A model generated the notes under the pieces. It made no database searches. It saw nothing but the letters and a program-made list of their open reading frames with translations, and was not told the origin of the DNA. Positions 53,301 through 61,886 of a DNA stretch of 64,000 bases are shown here, in pieces (the stretch's first letter is position 1; the number at the start of each line of letters is the position of its first letter). Where the stretch lies: contig NZ_PXUE01000001.1 of NCBI RefSeq assembly GCF_003020585.1, positions 992,001 through 1,056,000 of the forward strand, in the 5' to 3' direction. This stretch comes from Chryseobacterium aurantiacum. Its GTDB lineage: Bacteria; Bacteroidota; Bacteroidia; Flavobacteriales; Weeksellaceae. The translations under genes and the position numbers were made by a program.

Positions 53301-54601
53301 CCTGTCTTCGACCAGTTTTGGGCATCCTGTACAGGTTCAAACCTTGTGTTTTTCATATCCGAAGTCGGATTCTCACAATATAAGGTTGGAGGTAGGGTAT
53401 CGTGGTGTAATGCAAGACAGGTTTTAATTAATCCAGCGATTCCTGCAGCCGGCATGGCATGTCCGATATTGGACTTTACAGACCCAATTCCGGCAACCGG
53501 AGCAGTTTCTTCTTTTCCGAAGAACTGGGCTAAGGTCTGAAGTTCCGTTTTGTCTCCAAGCGGAGTTCCGGTACCATGAGCTTCAAGGTAGCCCACTTTA
53601 TTTTTGTCTAAATCTGCATTGATCCAGGCTTGTTCTAAAGCTTTTAACTGACCTTTTACGGATGGGCTCATCACGCTGGTTCCATTACCATCACTGCTTA
53701 CGCCCACTCCTTTAATGACAGCGTAAATTTTATCCTGTTCGCGAACGGCATCTTCCAGTCTTTTTAGTACTACGAAACCACAACCTTCACCAATCAACAA
53801 ACCATCAGCATCCATGCTGAACGGCTTGATCTGCTCTTGTCGGGACATGGCTCCCAACTGGGCAAAAATACTCCAGAAAGCAGCATTCTGTCCTGTGTGT
53901 ACACCTCCGGCAATCATGATATCGGAACGGCCTCTCTGAAGCTCCTGTACAGCATGATCTACAGCAATTAGAGCGCTGGCACAAGCTGCATCTACGGTAA
54001 AGGCAACACCTCCCAGGTCAAAGCGGTTGGCTACCAATGAAGCCACCAGATTGGGAATGAGTCCCATGGCGGTATCGGCAGCAAAACGTCCTTTACGTTC
54101 CTGAAAAGCATGCTTTACTTTTTCAATATCGGCAGAAGATACCTGAGGCAACAATTCCTGCAATAATGAGGAAATCTGTTCTCCGGTTCTTACAATTTCG
54201 ATGGCACGGGTAGCTCCAGGACCGGTATAGTTTCCTTTACCGATAATAATTCCTGTTTTTTCAAGGGAAATATTTTTTTGAAATACTCCGGCATCTTCCA
54301 ATGCTTTCTGAACTAAATCAAGGGTTAATAAATGGTCTGGTTCTGTTCCTTGAACAGCAAGAGGTAAAATTCCAAATGCTGTGGGATCAAATTCATAGTC
54401 AGGGATAAACCCGCCTCGTTTACAATAGAAACGATCGACAGGGTTGGTGGCATCACTAAAGTGTACCGGATCTATCCTGTCTGCCGGAGCAGGTTGGGTA
54501 GAGTCTACTTTATTGACAATATTCTGCCAAAAAGTATTGGCATCTTGTGCCCCCGGAAAGACACAAGATAGGCCAATTACAGCAACATCCGTTTTTTTCA
54601 T
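50342..54601 (-). CDS. Pfa-type lipid synthase, second chain: KS-AT-DH-phosphopantetheinyl transferase
   Basis: This 1419-residue protein has a ketosynthase (1-460) with C207 (DAACASAL), H342 (EAHGTGTPLGD) and H381 (NIGHAMPAAG). An acyltransferase-like domain (535-830) has S605 (AGHSLGEW) and H706, but reads FPGLDG where FPGQGSQ is expected and lacks the usual extender-binding Arg. A double-hotdog dehydratase (943-1190) has H953 in HPYLIDHS and D1113 in LLDNAGQLFG. A Sfp-like phosphopantetheinyl transferase (1260-1419) has GIDMELMEERS and WVAKEAYGKFLG. The C-terminal domain would activate the cluster's own ACPs. This corresponds to PfaB/PfaC with PfaE fused on. It is 19 bases behind the first chain. 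Confidence 0.88.
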   Translation of the reverse strand: MKKTDVAVIGLSCVFPGAQDANTFWQNIVNKVDSTQPAPADRIDPVHFSDATNPVDRFYCKRGGFIPDYEFDPTAFGILPLAVQGTEPDHLLTLDLVQKALEDAGVFQKNISLEKTGIIIGKGNYTGPGATRAIEIVRTGEQISSLLQELLPQVSSADIEKVKHAFQERKGRFAADTAMGLIPNLVASLVANRFDLGGVAFTVDAACASALIAVDHAVQELQRGRSDIMIAGGVHTGQNAAFWSIFAQLGAMSRQEQIKPFSMDADGLLIGEGCGFVVLKRLEDAVREQDKIYAVIKGVGVSSDGNGTSVMSPSVKGQLKALEQAWINADLDKNKVGYLEAHGTGTPLGDKTELQTLAQFFGKEETAPVAGIGSVKSNIGHAMPAAGIAGLIKTCLALHHDTLPPTLYCENPTSDMKNTRFEPVQDAQNWSKTGLPKVAAVNAFGFGGINAHVVLEGYDMPKKDHVLILARPTHEELLSALQNNETTIGEGHFRVALFDPTPARIEKAIKIVSKNIIWKNKQDIWYTSAPLLKDGGKVAFVFPGLDGLAKGEVETVSRYFGLSATIETEGEGLLTDALNIFNNCSILDNSLKKLGIIPDMNAGHSLGEWLAGYSSELAEANSVKALIDVLNPETFELKDSKFIAIGAGIEVIKPFIAEIANLYVSNDNCPNQVILCGSNAALDELVPLLKSKQIFHQVLPFQSGFHSPFIADKLDVILAGMEKAQFQQTKIPLWSATTLEPYPADQAAIRKLSAEHLVQPVRFRELTDKLYEEGARVFIQVGTGGLIGFIDDTLKGKAFSTIASSVPTRSALAQLQRVVASLFVEGKTIALDFLEIQNHSRKPSGKGIKLELGSPIIRNFKEVKALAQSFDTPKQYTATASAIATKSGHPLVQAFQDNVADMIRMQEEVLTLFQNRPETTIQRPAHAPATQVVPKVPRSTTFSKEMYVTLESHPYLIDHSLLRQPKGWAHVADMEPVIPMTMIFEQLAEIAEAEIPGTLVHKIMNVSVFQWMNVAKPFEKTVQGEWRSSNHAYLDIENFVNAEVVLKSSAVPTPVFNLSIGNLLPIERTPEEIYDMHMFHGEKYQGITEVSAVGDKGIIGKIKGNGGKGSLLDNAGQLFGLWLQLTLVKDRIAFPVKIRDIEFFGDMHDQEGIFECTCMLTELNDEFAIADIILKRDGKVWCAITGWQNRRLEIDAPLWNVSMSPLHNRLSEEIAPEVFFFHQAYTRVASWDFILKRYFNQTEKQHHQQLLPNKKKNWMVSRVAVKDAVRNLLRQEKNHACFPITFEIRSDEVGKPYLISDFTEDIHISLAHKGKEAVGIARYGKSVGIDMELMEERSSGFYDMVFTDKELALLKDRDQAEWTTRFWVAKEAYGKFLGTGLKGNPKAFEVELIKDDHLWINNIEIKTIKHKNYIIGWTL

Positions 54602-54620
54602 ACTTATTTTGTACAGAGGT

Positions 54621-57600
54621 TTACCAATTGTTTCCTGACATGATCAGCACCTGGCTTTCAGTTCCGTATTTTATCTCGTTAAGGAAGATTTCCTTTCCTT
54701 CATCCAATGGAATTAGGGAAATACCTCTACGTTCATATTCTGTTTCAAGGGTTGATGAAACCATTCCGGCACCTTTCCAGGGTCCCCAGTTGATGGAAAT
54801 CACTTTCCCTTTTAATTTTTTGTTTAAAGCATTGGCATAATCATCCAATACACTGTTGGCTGCAGCATAATCCGTCTGACCTTTATTGCCATATACGGAT
54901 GCTATACTTGAAAACAATACTACAAATTGACAATCTGTACGAAGTTGCTCAGCCAGTACACGTAGGGGCTTCACTTTGGTATCAAATACACGTCCGAAAG
55001 AGGATGTTGTCTTTTGCTTGAACAGTTTATCCTCTAAAAGACCTGCTCCATGAATAACTCCGTCCAAACGATTGTACTTTTCATAGATACTGCTGATCAG
55101 ATGGCTTAAGCTTTCTTCGTCACAAAGATCTAATGATTGATAAATGATGGTGTTTCCAAGCGCTTCCATATCACGTATTGTGCGTAGAATCTGATTGTTT
55201 TTGAAGATTTTTGTTGTTTCTTTTTCTATTTCAGCAGGAGAAGTGAATTTTCCGGATTTGATCAGAAATGCTCTGATTTCCTCTTTTGTTTTCATTCCTT
55301 CGAGTTCTTTTGCCGGAACTTCATTTCTTGGATCCGCAGATCTTCCTACCAGAATATAAGTACATGGATAGGCTTCAGACATGTGTTTTGCCAATTCTGC
55401 CGTGATTCCCTGTGCACCTCCCAATACCAAGACCACTGATTTCTGATCTAATTGAATGTGAGCTTCATTTAAACTTGTTGACAAAGGTGAGGGGATAATG
55501 TCTACTCTGTGTCTTTTTTCGTTTTTATAGATTACTTCAGCAGGTTTATCATTCGTCAATATTTCCTTTAAAGTAATTTCAGCGATGTGGTCTACTTCCT
55601 GAGGTGTACTTAAACTGATTAATCTGCAAGTGGTATGGTCAAATTCTCTTGCTAAGCTTTTGAAAAGCCCCGGATATCCTTGGTGATGACGTAATATGCG
55701 GGCATCCGTTACTTCCTGAAGATGGGCCGTAATATCAGAGATTAAATATACCCATTTTGCTTTGTCAAAATCCAGTTTTTTAATCAAATCAACATGATCA
55801 ATAATGCTTGGTTTATCTGTTGATGAGAATAAATCTAACATAATTAATCCGTCAAAATTTGAAAGATCCTTTTCCGTATCTACCAATTCTACGATGGCTC
55901 CATGTTTTTCCAGTTCGCTTTTGATCGCTGAGGTTTGCTTGTTTTCATCCTGAGTAATGGCAAAATGTTTTCCTTGCAAAACTTCAGTATTTTGTACTAA
56001 AGAAGCGTCTGTGGGAGTGATATCAAAACGAAGTCTTGATAGCCCATTATTTGTAGGCTCAGGAGTAGTGATTTCCTTTACTTCATCTTTTTTTTCGTTG
56101 GCTTCACCGCTCATTTCACTGATCCAGCTTGCTAATCCACGAAGTGTTTTAATCGCTGCCAGTTTTTCCATGACATCATCAGCTTGTTCAAGGTTCTCTC
56201 CAAAACCGATCTTGTTTTTAAGATCTGCTATGATCTCCATACGTTTGATGGAATCGATACTAAGATCTGCTTCTAAATCTAAGTCTAACCCTAGCATCTC
56301 TTTTGGATAGCCTGTTTTTTCACTTACGATATTCAGAATGGCATTTTGAAGATCTTCTAGTGATAATGCTGATGAAGTTTTTGGTTTTGAAGCTGTTGTT
56401 TCAGCTGTTGCTCCCTTTTTTTCAGGAGTTGTTGTCGGCTCTGCACCCGAAAATTCTGTAAGCCACGAAACCAATCCACTTAGGGTTTTTATCCCTGCTA
56501 ATTGTTCCATAACGGTGTCTTCGCTGGCATTGCCGTTGGATAATGTTCCCAATTCATTACGAAGAGTTCCGATGATCTCAACTCTTTTGATAGAGTCAAT
56601 ACTCAGGTCAGCTTCAAGATCCATTTCCATGCCCAGCATTTCCTGTGGATATCCTGTTTTATCGCTTACCACCTGTAATAATAATGATTTAATATCTCTT
56701 GTTGGAGATGGTTTCACAGCAACTGCAGAAGCAGCTACGGCAACTGTTCTTTCCTGATAAACGGGTTGTACAGGAATAGTACGTTCCGGAGCAGGAGCCT
56801 GCATTGGGGTGTTATAGACAGGCATTGGGTTTACCTGAGGATTCTGTCCCATAAAGGAAAGCATCACATCACGCTGTGCCTGTATCATTAATTTCATACT
56901 GTTCAAATATTCCTGCAACATACGTTCTGCTGTAGATAAGCTTTCCGGTGCAGGGGGCTGGGTATTATTAGTAAAATTGTTCATGGAAATAGGGGTTAAA
57001 ATGGGTAGTGCACCATTGGCAGGCAGTGTGCCTGTTGTCGGATGTGCAGCTTGTCCGTTAACACGCCAAATGGCGGGGCTTTTCTTGTAAAGTTCAGGCT
57101 GATTGATGTCTATAAGCTGAACACTTCGGCCATCGAAAAGTTTTTCAATATTGAAGATGCGCCCTGTTCCTAAATATTGAGCCAGCATGCAAAGCAAATG
57201 GGTAAATTTATTACGGCTGTTGTCTTCAACATATAAGGTCAACTGATCTTTTTCAATGCACGATTTTGCCAGTCCGGTAAGAACTTTTCCGGGACCTACT
57301 TCAATAAAGATTCTTGCTCCATCGTTATACATCGCTTGCATTTGCTCCACGAATCTTACGGGCTGTACCAAATGATCAGTCAGTCTTTCTTTGATTTCTG
57401 ATGGGCTCGACGGATATACCTCTGCTGTCGTATTAGACCATACAGGGATCTGCATTTCCTGAAAAGGAACGTCTTTTAATACATCAGCATATAGACCTTT
57501 GGATTTTGCCAAGAGAGGGCTGTGGAATGCACAGGCAACTTCAAGTTTCTTAGCAGAAATGCCCTCTTGTTTAAGGACTTCCAAGAGTTTGTTAATTGCC

Positions 57601-60600
57601 ACTGTACTTCCTGCAATAACACATTGAGCAGGAGCATTGAAGTTAACGGGATAGCATCCTTCTACGTTAGCAATAATCGGCTGTAAACGTTCATGGGTAG
57701 CACTTGCTGCCAACATAGAACCCGGATCTCCGCCTTCTACTGAATCTAAAATAGACTGGGCTCTCTGGATACTTAAATCTACCAATTGATCCTCTCCAAA
57801 TACACCTGCAAAACATAAAGCAGGTAATTCACCATAGCTATGACCTGCCAGCATGTCCGGAATAATTCCTAATGTTTCTAAGAATTTGGCTAATGCCAGA
57901 TCAACAATTCCTAAAAGAGGTTGTGCTAAACGGGTATCCTTAATGGTTTCCTTTTGCTGCTTTAAATCAGCCTCATTAAAAGTTTTTGATGGGAAAACTA
58001 CTTTTTCAAGTTCAGGATAGTCATCAATAAGCTTACGCATGGCCGGAAAAACGACAAATAAGTCACGGGCCATATTGATTCTCTGGCTCCCTTGTCCCGG
58101 GAATGTGAATGCTACTTTTCCTTCTTTTTTATTAACGGTGAAAGTATCTTTAGTCTCTATTCCAAGCAATACTAATTCTAACTTCATCATCAGATCCTCA
58201 GCGGTATCAGCAACAATACTGAACTGAATTGATTTTTCTGAGCTGATGCTTAAACTGTAAGCAATATCTTTTAATGGAATGCCATCATTAATTTCCAATA
58301 AAGCTTTGATCTGACTTGATTGTCCTTTGGCTTCTTCATAAGTATCCCCACGGAATACAAATAGTTCTGAAGGCCATGACTGCATCGCAATAGAATCATC
58401 TTGTTTTGGGTGGTTGGCAATGACCGTATGGAAGTTTGTTCCTCCAAATCCAAAGGCACTGATTCCTGCATAACGGTTCTTTTCAGTCCATAATCCTGTT
58501 TCTGAATGAAAAGAGAAAGGACTGGTTTGTGCGTTGTAATAAGCATTAGGTTTTTGTAGGTGAAGGGTTGGAGGCTTTACACCATGGTAAACTGCCAGGG
58601 AAGCCTTGATTAAACCAGCCAGTCCTGCAGCACACTTGGTATGCCCAATCTGGGTCTTCACAGAACCTAAATGAGTCTGCCCCGGTAAAGCACCAGAACG
58701 GCTGAATAGATTCGTTAAAGCGCTTAGTTCTGTTTTGTCTCCAACAACAGTTCCTGTACCGTGAGCTTCTACCAATCCTACAGATGCAGCACTGATTCCG
58801 GCTTGGGTATAAGCGCGTTCAAGAGCTCTTACCTGGCCAATTTTTCTAGGGGCCGTCAATCCAAGGGCTTTACCATCACTGGATCCGCCAACTCCTTTGA
58901 TCACCGAGTAAATACGGTCACCATCATTGATGGCATCTTCATATCTTTTTAAAATAAGGATGGCAATCCCTTCTCCAAGGGCGATCCCGTCTGCATCACT
59001 ATCAAATGTTGCACATCTTCCTTTTCTGGAAAGTGCGTGGGTACTTGAAAACATAAGGTAATCATTGATTCCGTTATGTAAATCTGCTCCACCGGCAAGA
59101 ACCATATCTGATTTGCCCAGCACGAGCTCCTGGCATGCCAGGTCAATTGCTGCCAAAGAAGATGCACAAGCTGCATCTACAGTAAAGTTTCTTCCTCCAA
59201 GATCCAGACGATTCGTAATCCTACCTGCGATTACGTTGGCTAAGATACCCGGGAATGAGTCTTCTGTGGTATGGGGGAATGCTTCCTTTACTTCTTCATG
59301 AAGTTCACCAAAAACTTGCTTATAATATCCTCTGAAACTATAGCTGTTAGCAAGGTCATTACCTCCTTCAGCACCTATAATTACAGAAATGTTGTCTCTG
59401 TTGATATGCTTTTCACCGTATCCGGCATCTTCCATTGCCCGTTTTGCAACCAATAATGTTAACAATTGGGTAGGTTCAATGGCCGCAAGGGATTGTGGTG
59501 GAATTCCGAACGCCAGTGGATCAAAATCTATTTTCGGGATGAATCCGCCCCATTTGGAATGGGAAACATCCGGTCCGTCTGAGTCTGGATTGTAATAAAG
59601 CTCCTTGCTCCATCTTTCATCCGGAACTTCTGTCACACTGTCTTTTCCAAGAATGATATTCCTCCAGAATTCTTCAAGATTTTTAGCTCCCGGGAAAATA
59701 CATTCCATTCCGACAATAGCAATGTCCAATGGTTTTTCGCTTGATACCGGCTCTTCCGATAATGTAGCATTTTGTATATAATTGTAATTATTTATGCTGA
59801 CATTCTGGTGAAGTTCTTCAAGGGAAAGAACTTTATTGTGCATTGTTGCAATCTGTCCTATCATGTACATTCCAAGGTCAAGCTGATTATCTTTTGGGAT
59901 GTTAACCAATTGATCTCCTTGGCGCTCTATACCTTTAGCAGCAATTCTTAAACGCCCTACGTTTAGTTTTTCCAATTGCTCCCATACTTCTTTCTTATCT
60001 GCTCCGGCTGCTAAAAGCTTAGCTTTTTCGGTATTGAAATGATGTGCAAAAGCTGTATTTAAACAACGGGTTTCGTGCCCGGGTGCTGTTTCTAATAAAA
60101 CGGTATCCTTGGCCTGCATAGCCTGTAGCTGGAACTCTTCCTGAATAGCACCGGTTTGTACGGCTTCCTGAGTATAGAGATAAGCAGTACCCATTAGTAC
60201 TCCTACTTTTACCCCTCTGGCAGCCAATGGAGCAGCCATAATAGAAACAAAAGCGGTTGAGAAGTCATTATGGATTCCACCTGCAAAAAATACACTGATA
60301 TTTTCCGGATGGTCTTCTTTTAAGATTCGTTCAATTTGCTTTTCCCAAAGAACCATGCTGGATAATGGACCCACATGGCCACCACATTCACGACCCTCAA
60401 AAATAAAATTTCTGGCTCCTTCTTTGAGGAAAATATCGAGTAGGGCAGGAGATGGAACGTGCAAGAATGTCTTTATTCCTGCTTTTTCAAATATTTTGGC
60501 CTGAGCTGGTCTTCCTCCGGCAATCAGAACTACAGGCGGTTTTGCTTCAAGAATGTATGAGGTTTGTTCTTCTCTTAATTCCTGAGGAGCAAATCCTAAA

Positions 60601-61661
60601 ATACCCACCCCCCATGTTTTGTTTCCTGCAAGCTCTTTAGTTTCCATTACTAAGGATTTTGCGGAATTACCTTTTAGTAGTGATAATGCTACAAAAGGCA
60701 AGGCTCCTGCTTCTGCTACGGCATTGGCAAATGAGGGAACGTCGCTTACACGGGTCATTGGTCCTTGTGCAATTGGATATTTTAGACCAAGTTCTTGAGC
60801 CAGAGGATTATTTTGGTCAATCACCTGAAGAGCTTTTGCTTGTTTTAAGTGGCCATACATGGCTTCCTTAAAGGCAAAAGTCATTTTTTTCAGCGTTTTG
60901 AATTCTTCATATAGATCTACGGCCAACGAAATATCTTGCCCCATAGGGATATAGCTTTTGCTAATGTCAAGACCTGTAAAGTATTCCTTAAGTTCTTCAC
61001 CATTGATATTCTCAGCCAGCACAGGAGAGTTAGGCCTCACAAGTACACGATGGTTAGCAATGATTTTAGTTTCTGTCCCATTCAGTTTTGAACATACATC
61101 TTTGATATCCTTAGGAACAGAGCTTTCCGGAAATAAGGCAAGCTGACTGTCCAAAACAATACCTGTTGCACCCAAGGCTTTTACAGCAGCAGCAGTGTGG
61201 AGTCCTATTCCTCCTTGTACCCATACTGGAATGCTTTGAATTTCTTTGATAATGCGCTGAAATAGTACAAATGTAGATTCATAGCCAATCTGGCCTCCTG
61301 CTTCATTTCCTTTGATAATAATTCCTTGCGCTCCGGATTGTTCAGCTTGTAGGGCTTCTTCCAGACTGCTTACCTGATAAATTAAGGTAAGGTTTGGGTT
61401 CTGGGCCATCAACATTCCTGCTGGAAGAATCGCAAAGGTCACTTTCTCAGGAATCTGAAGCAATGTAAGTTTTTCGTTAGAAATATAGATACCACAAGAC
61501 GGTATATCTAATTGGGCAAGTCGACATAAGGCTTCCTCGGCAGGCGCCAATTCGTGTCCCAAACTTAGAACGGGAAAGATACCTGCCTGATGCAATTTAG
61601 GCATAAGGTTGACATCCGGCCTTTCAAAAGGCGTTAGTCCAATAATGGTTAAGTTTTTCAT
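54621..61661 (-). CDS. Pfa-type lipid synthase, first chain: two NMO-like domains-KS-AT-ACP-ACP-KR
   Basis: The 2346 residues hold, in order: two nitronate-monooxygenase-like TIM barrels (1-250 and 285-560) like the PfaD enoyl reductase; KS (644-1085; C832, H967, H1007); AT (1183-1480; FPGQGSQ, S1275 in GHSYGE, H1380); a Pro/Ala-rich linker; ACP1 (S1690) and ACP2 (S1804), both LSIDSIKR; and a ketoreductase (about 1880-2346; GGAQGIT at 2081, Y2265, N2269). KS-AT-ACP-KR is the PfaA order. The first barrel reads GNEAGGQIG where the second keeps GRECGGHVG, so only the second has the catalytic-type His. With its partner it can do full reductive cycles. Confidence 0.9.
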   Translation of the reverse strand: MKNLTIIGLTPFERPDVNLMPKLHQAGIFPVLSLGHELAPAEEALCRLAQLDIPSCGIYISNEKLTLLQIPEKVTFAILPAGMLMAQNPNLTLIYQVSSLEEALQAEQSGAQGIIIKGNEAGGQIGYESTFVLFQRIIKEIQSIPVWVQGGIGLHTAAAVKALGATGIVLDSQLALFPESSVPKDIKDVCSKLNGTETKIIANHRVLVRPNSPVLAENINGEELKEYFTGLDISKSYIPMGQDISLAVDLYEEFKTLKKMTFAFKEAMYGHLKQAKALQVIDQNNPLAQELGLKYPIAQGPMTRVSDVPSFANAVAEAGALPFVALSLLKGNSAKSLVMETKELAGNKTWGVGILGFAPQELREEQTSYILEAKPPVVLIAGGRPAQAKIFEKAGIKTFLHVPSPALLDIFLKEGARNFIFEGRECGGHVGPLSSMVLWEKQIERILKEDHPENISVFFAGGIHNDFSTAFVSIMAAPLAARGVKVGVLMGTAYLYTQEAVQTGAIQEEFQLQAMQAKDTVLLETAPGHETRCLNTAFAHHFNTEKAKLLAAGADKKEVWEQLEKLNVGRLRIAAKGIERQGDQLVNIPKDNQLDLGMYMIGQIATMHNKVLSLEELHQNVSINNYNYIQNATLSEEPVSSEKPLDIAIVGMECIFPGAKNLEEFWRNIILGKDSVTEVPDERWSKELYYNPDSDGPDVSHSKWGGFIPKIDFDPLAFGIPPQSLAAIEPTQLLTLLVAKRAMEDAGYGEKHINRDNISVIIGAEGGNDLANSYSFRGYYKQVFGELHEEVKEAFPHTTEDSFPGILANVIAGRITNRLDLGGRNFTVDAACASSLAAIDLACQELVLGKSDMVLAGGADLHNGINDYLMFSSTHALSRKGRCATFDSDADGIALGEGIAILILKRYEDAINDGDRIYSVIKGVGGSSDGKALGLTAPRKIGQVRALERAYTQAGISAASVGLVEAHGTGTVVGDKTELSALTNLFSRSGALPGQTHLGSVKTQIGHTKCAAGLAGLIKASLAVYHGVKPPTLHLQKPNAYYNAQTSPFSFHSETGLWTEKNRYAGISAFGFGGTNFHTVIANHPKQDDSIAMQSWPSELFVFRGDTYEEAKGQSSQIKALLEINDGIPLKDIAYSLSISSEKSIQFSIVADTAEDLMMKLELVLLGIETKDTFTVNKKEGKVAFTFPGQGSQRINMARDLFVVFPAMRKLIDDYPELEKVVFPSKTFNEADLKQQKETIKDTRLAQPLLGIVDLALAKFLETLGIIPDMLAGHSYGELPALCFAGVFGEDQLVDLSIQRAQSILDSVEGGDPGSMLAASATHERLQPIIANVEGCYPVNFNAPAQCVIAGSTVAINKLLEVLKQEGISAKKLEVACAFHSPLLAKSKGLYADVLKDVPFQEMQIPVWSNTTAEVYPSSPSEIKERLTDHLVQPVRFVEQMQAMYNDGARIFIEVGPGKVLTGLAKSCIEKDQLTLYVEDNSRNKFTHLLCMLAQYLGTGRIFNIEKLFDGRSVQLIDINQPELYKKSPAIWRVNGQAAHPTTGTLPANGALPILTPISMNNFTNNTQPPAPESLSTAERMLQEYLNSMKLMIQAQRDVMLSFMGQNPQVNPMPVYNTPMQAPAPERTIPVQPVYQERTVAVAASAVAVKPSPTRDIKSLLLQVVSDKTGYPQEMLGMEMDLEADLSIDSIKRVEIIGTLRNELGTLSNGNASEDTVMEQLAGIKTLSGLVSWLTEFSGAEPTTTPEKKGATAETTASKPKTSSALSLEDLQNAILNIVSEKTGYPKEMLGLDLDLEADLSIDSIKRMEIIADLKNKIGFGENLEQADDVMEKLAAIKTLRGLASWISEMSGEANEKKDEVKEITTPEPTNNGLSRLRFDITPTDASLVQNTEVLQGKHFAITQDENKQTSAIKSELEKHGAIVELVDTEKDLSNFDGLIMLDLFSSTDKPSIIDHVDLIKKLDFDKAKWVYLISDITAHLQEVTDARILRHHQGYPGLFKSLAREFDHTTCRLISLSTPQEVDHIAEITLKEILTNDKPAEVIYKNEKRHRVDIIPSPLSTSLNEAHIQLDQKSVVLVLGGAQGITAELAKHMSEAYPCTYILVGRSADPRNEVPAKELEGMKTKEEIRAFLIKSGKFTSPAEIEKETTKIFKNNQILRTIRDMEALGNTIIYQSLDLCDEESLSHLISSIYEKYNRLDGVIHGAGLLEDKLFKQKTTSSFGRVFDTKVKPLRVLAEQLRTDCQFVVLFSSIASVYGNKGQTDYAAANSVLDDYANALNKKLKGKVISINWGPWKGAGMVSSTLETEYERRGISLIPLDEGKEIFLNEIKYGTESQVLIMSGNNW

Positions 61662-61736
61662 GGCGTGATATGTTAGTAAGAAACTTCATAAAAATTCATA
61701 ACTCTTTGAATTAAAGAGCAATGTTCTCTTATGAAA

Positions 61737-61886
61737 TCATAAAATTGGTTTTATTGTATTGTTAATTATAAAGATTTTTTGTTGATTATTTATCAACAAG
61801 TTTAGATCGTCTCTATAATTGCTAGAGATAAAGATGTAATCCGGCTTTTCAAAAGGCATTAGCCTAGTAAGGGTCAAGTTTTTCAT
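61737..61886 (-). CDS. 49-codon ORF whose start duplicates the synthase start
   Basis: From an ATG at 61886 the minus strand encodes MKNLTLTRLMPFEKPDY and goes on to end TIKPIL. The first 16 residues match the start of the 2346-residue synthase (MKNLTIIGLTPFERPDV) at 11 positions, and the DNA match covers about 50 bases including the bases around the ATG. The ORF then diverges across a short inverted repeat (TCTCTA / TAGAGA). It lies in the likely leader of the operon, 75 bases before the synthase ATG. It could be the remnant of a deleted paralogue, or a leader peptide. Confidence 0.5.
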   Translation of the reverse strand: MKNLTLTRLMPFEKPDYIFISSNYRDDLNLLINNQQKIFIINNTIKPIL

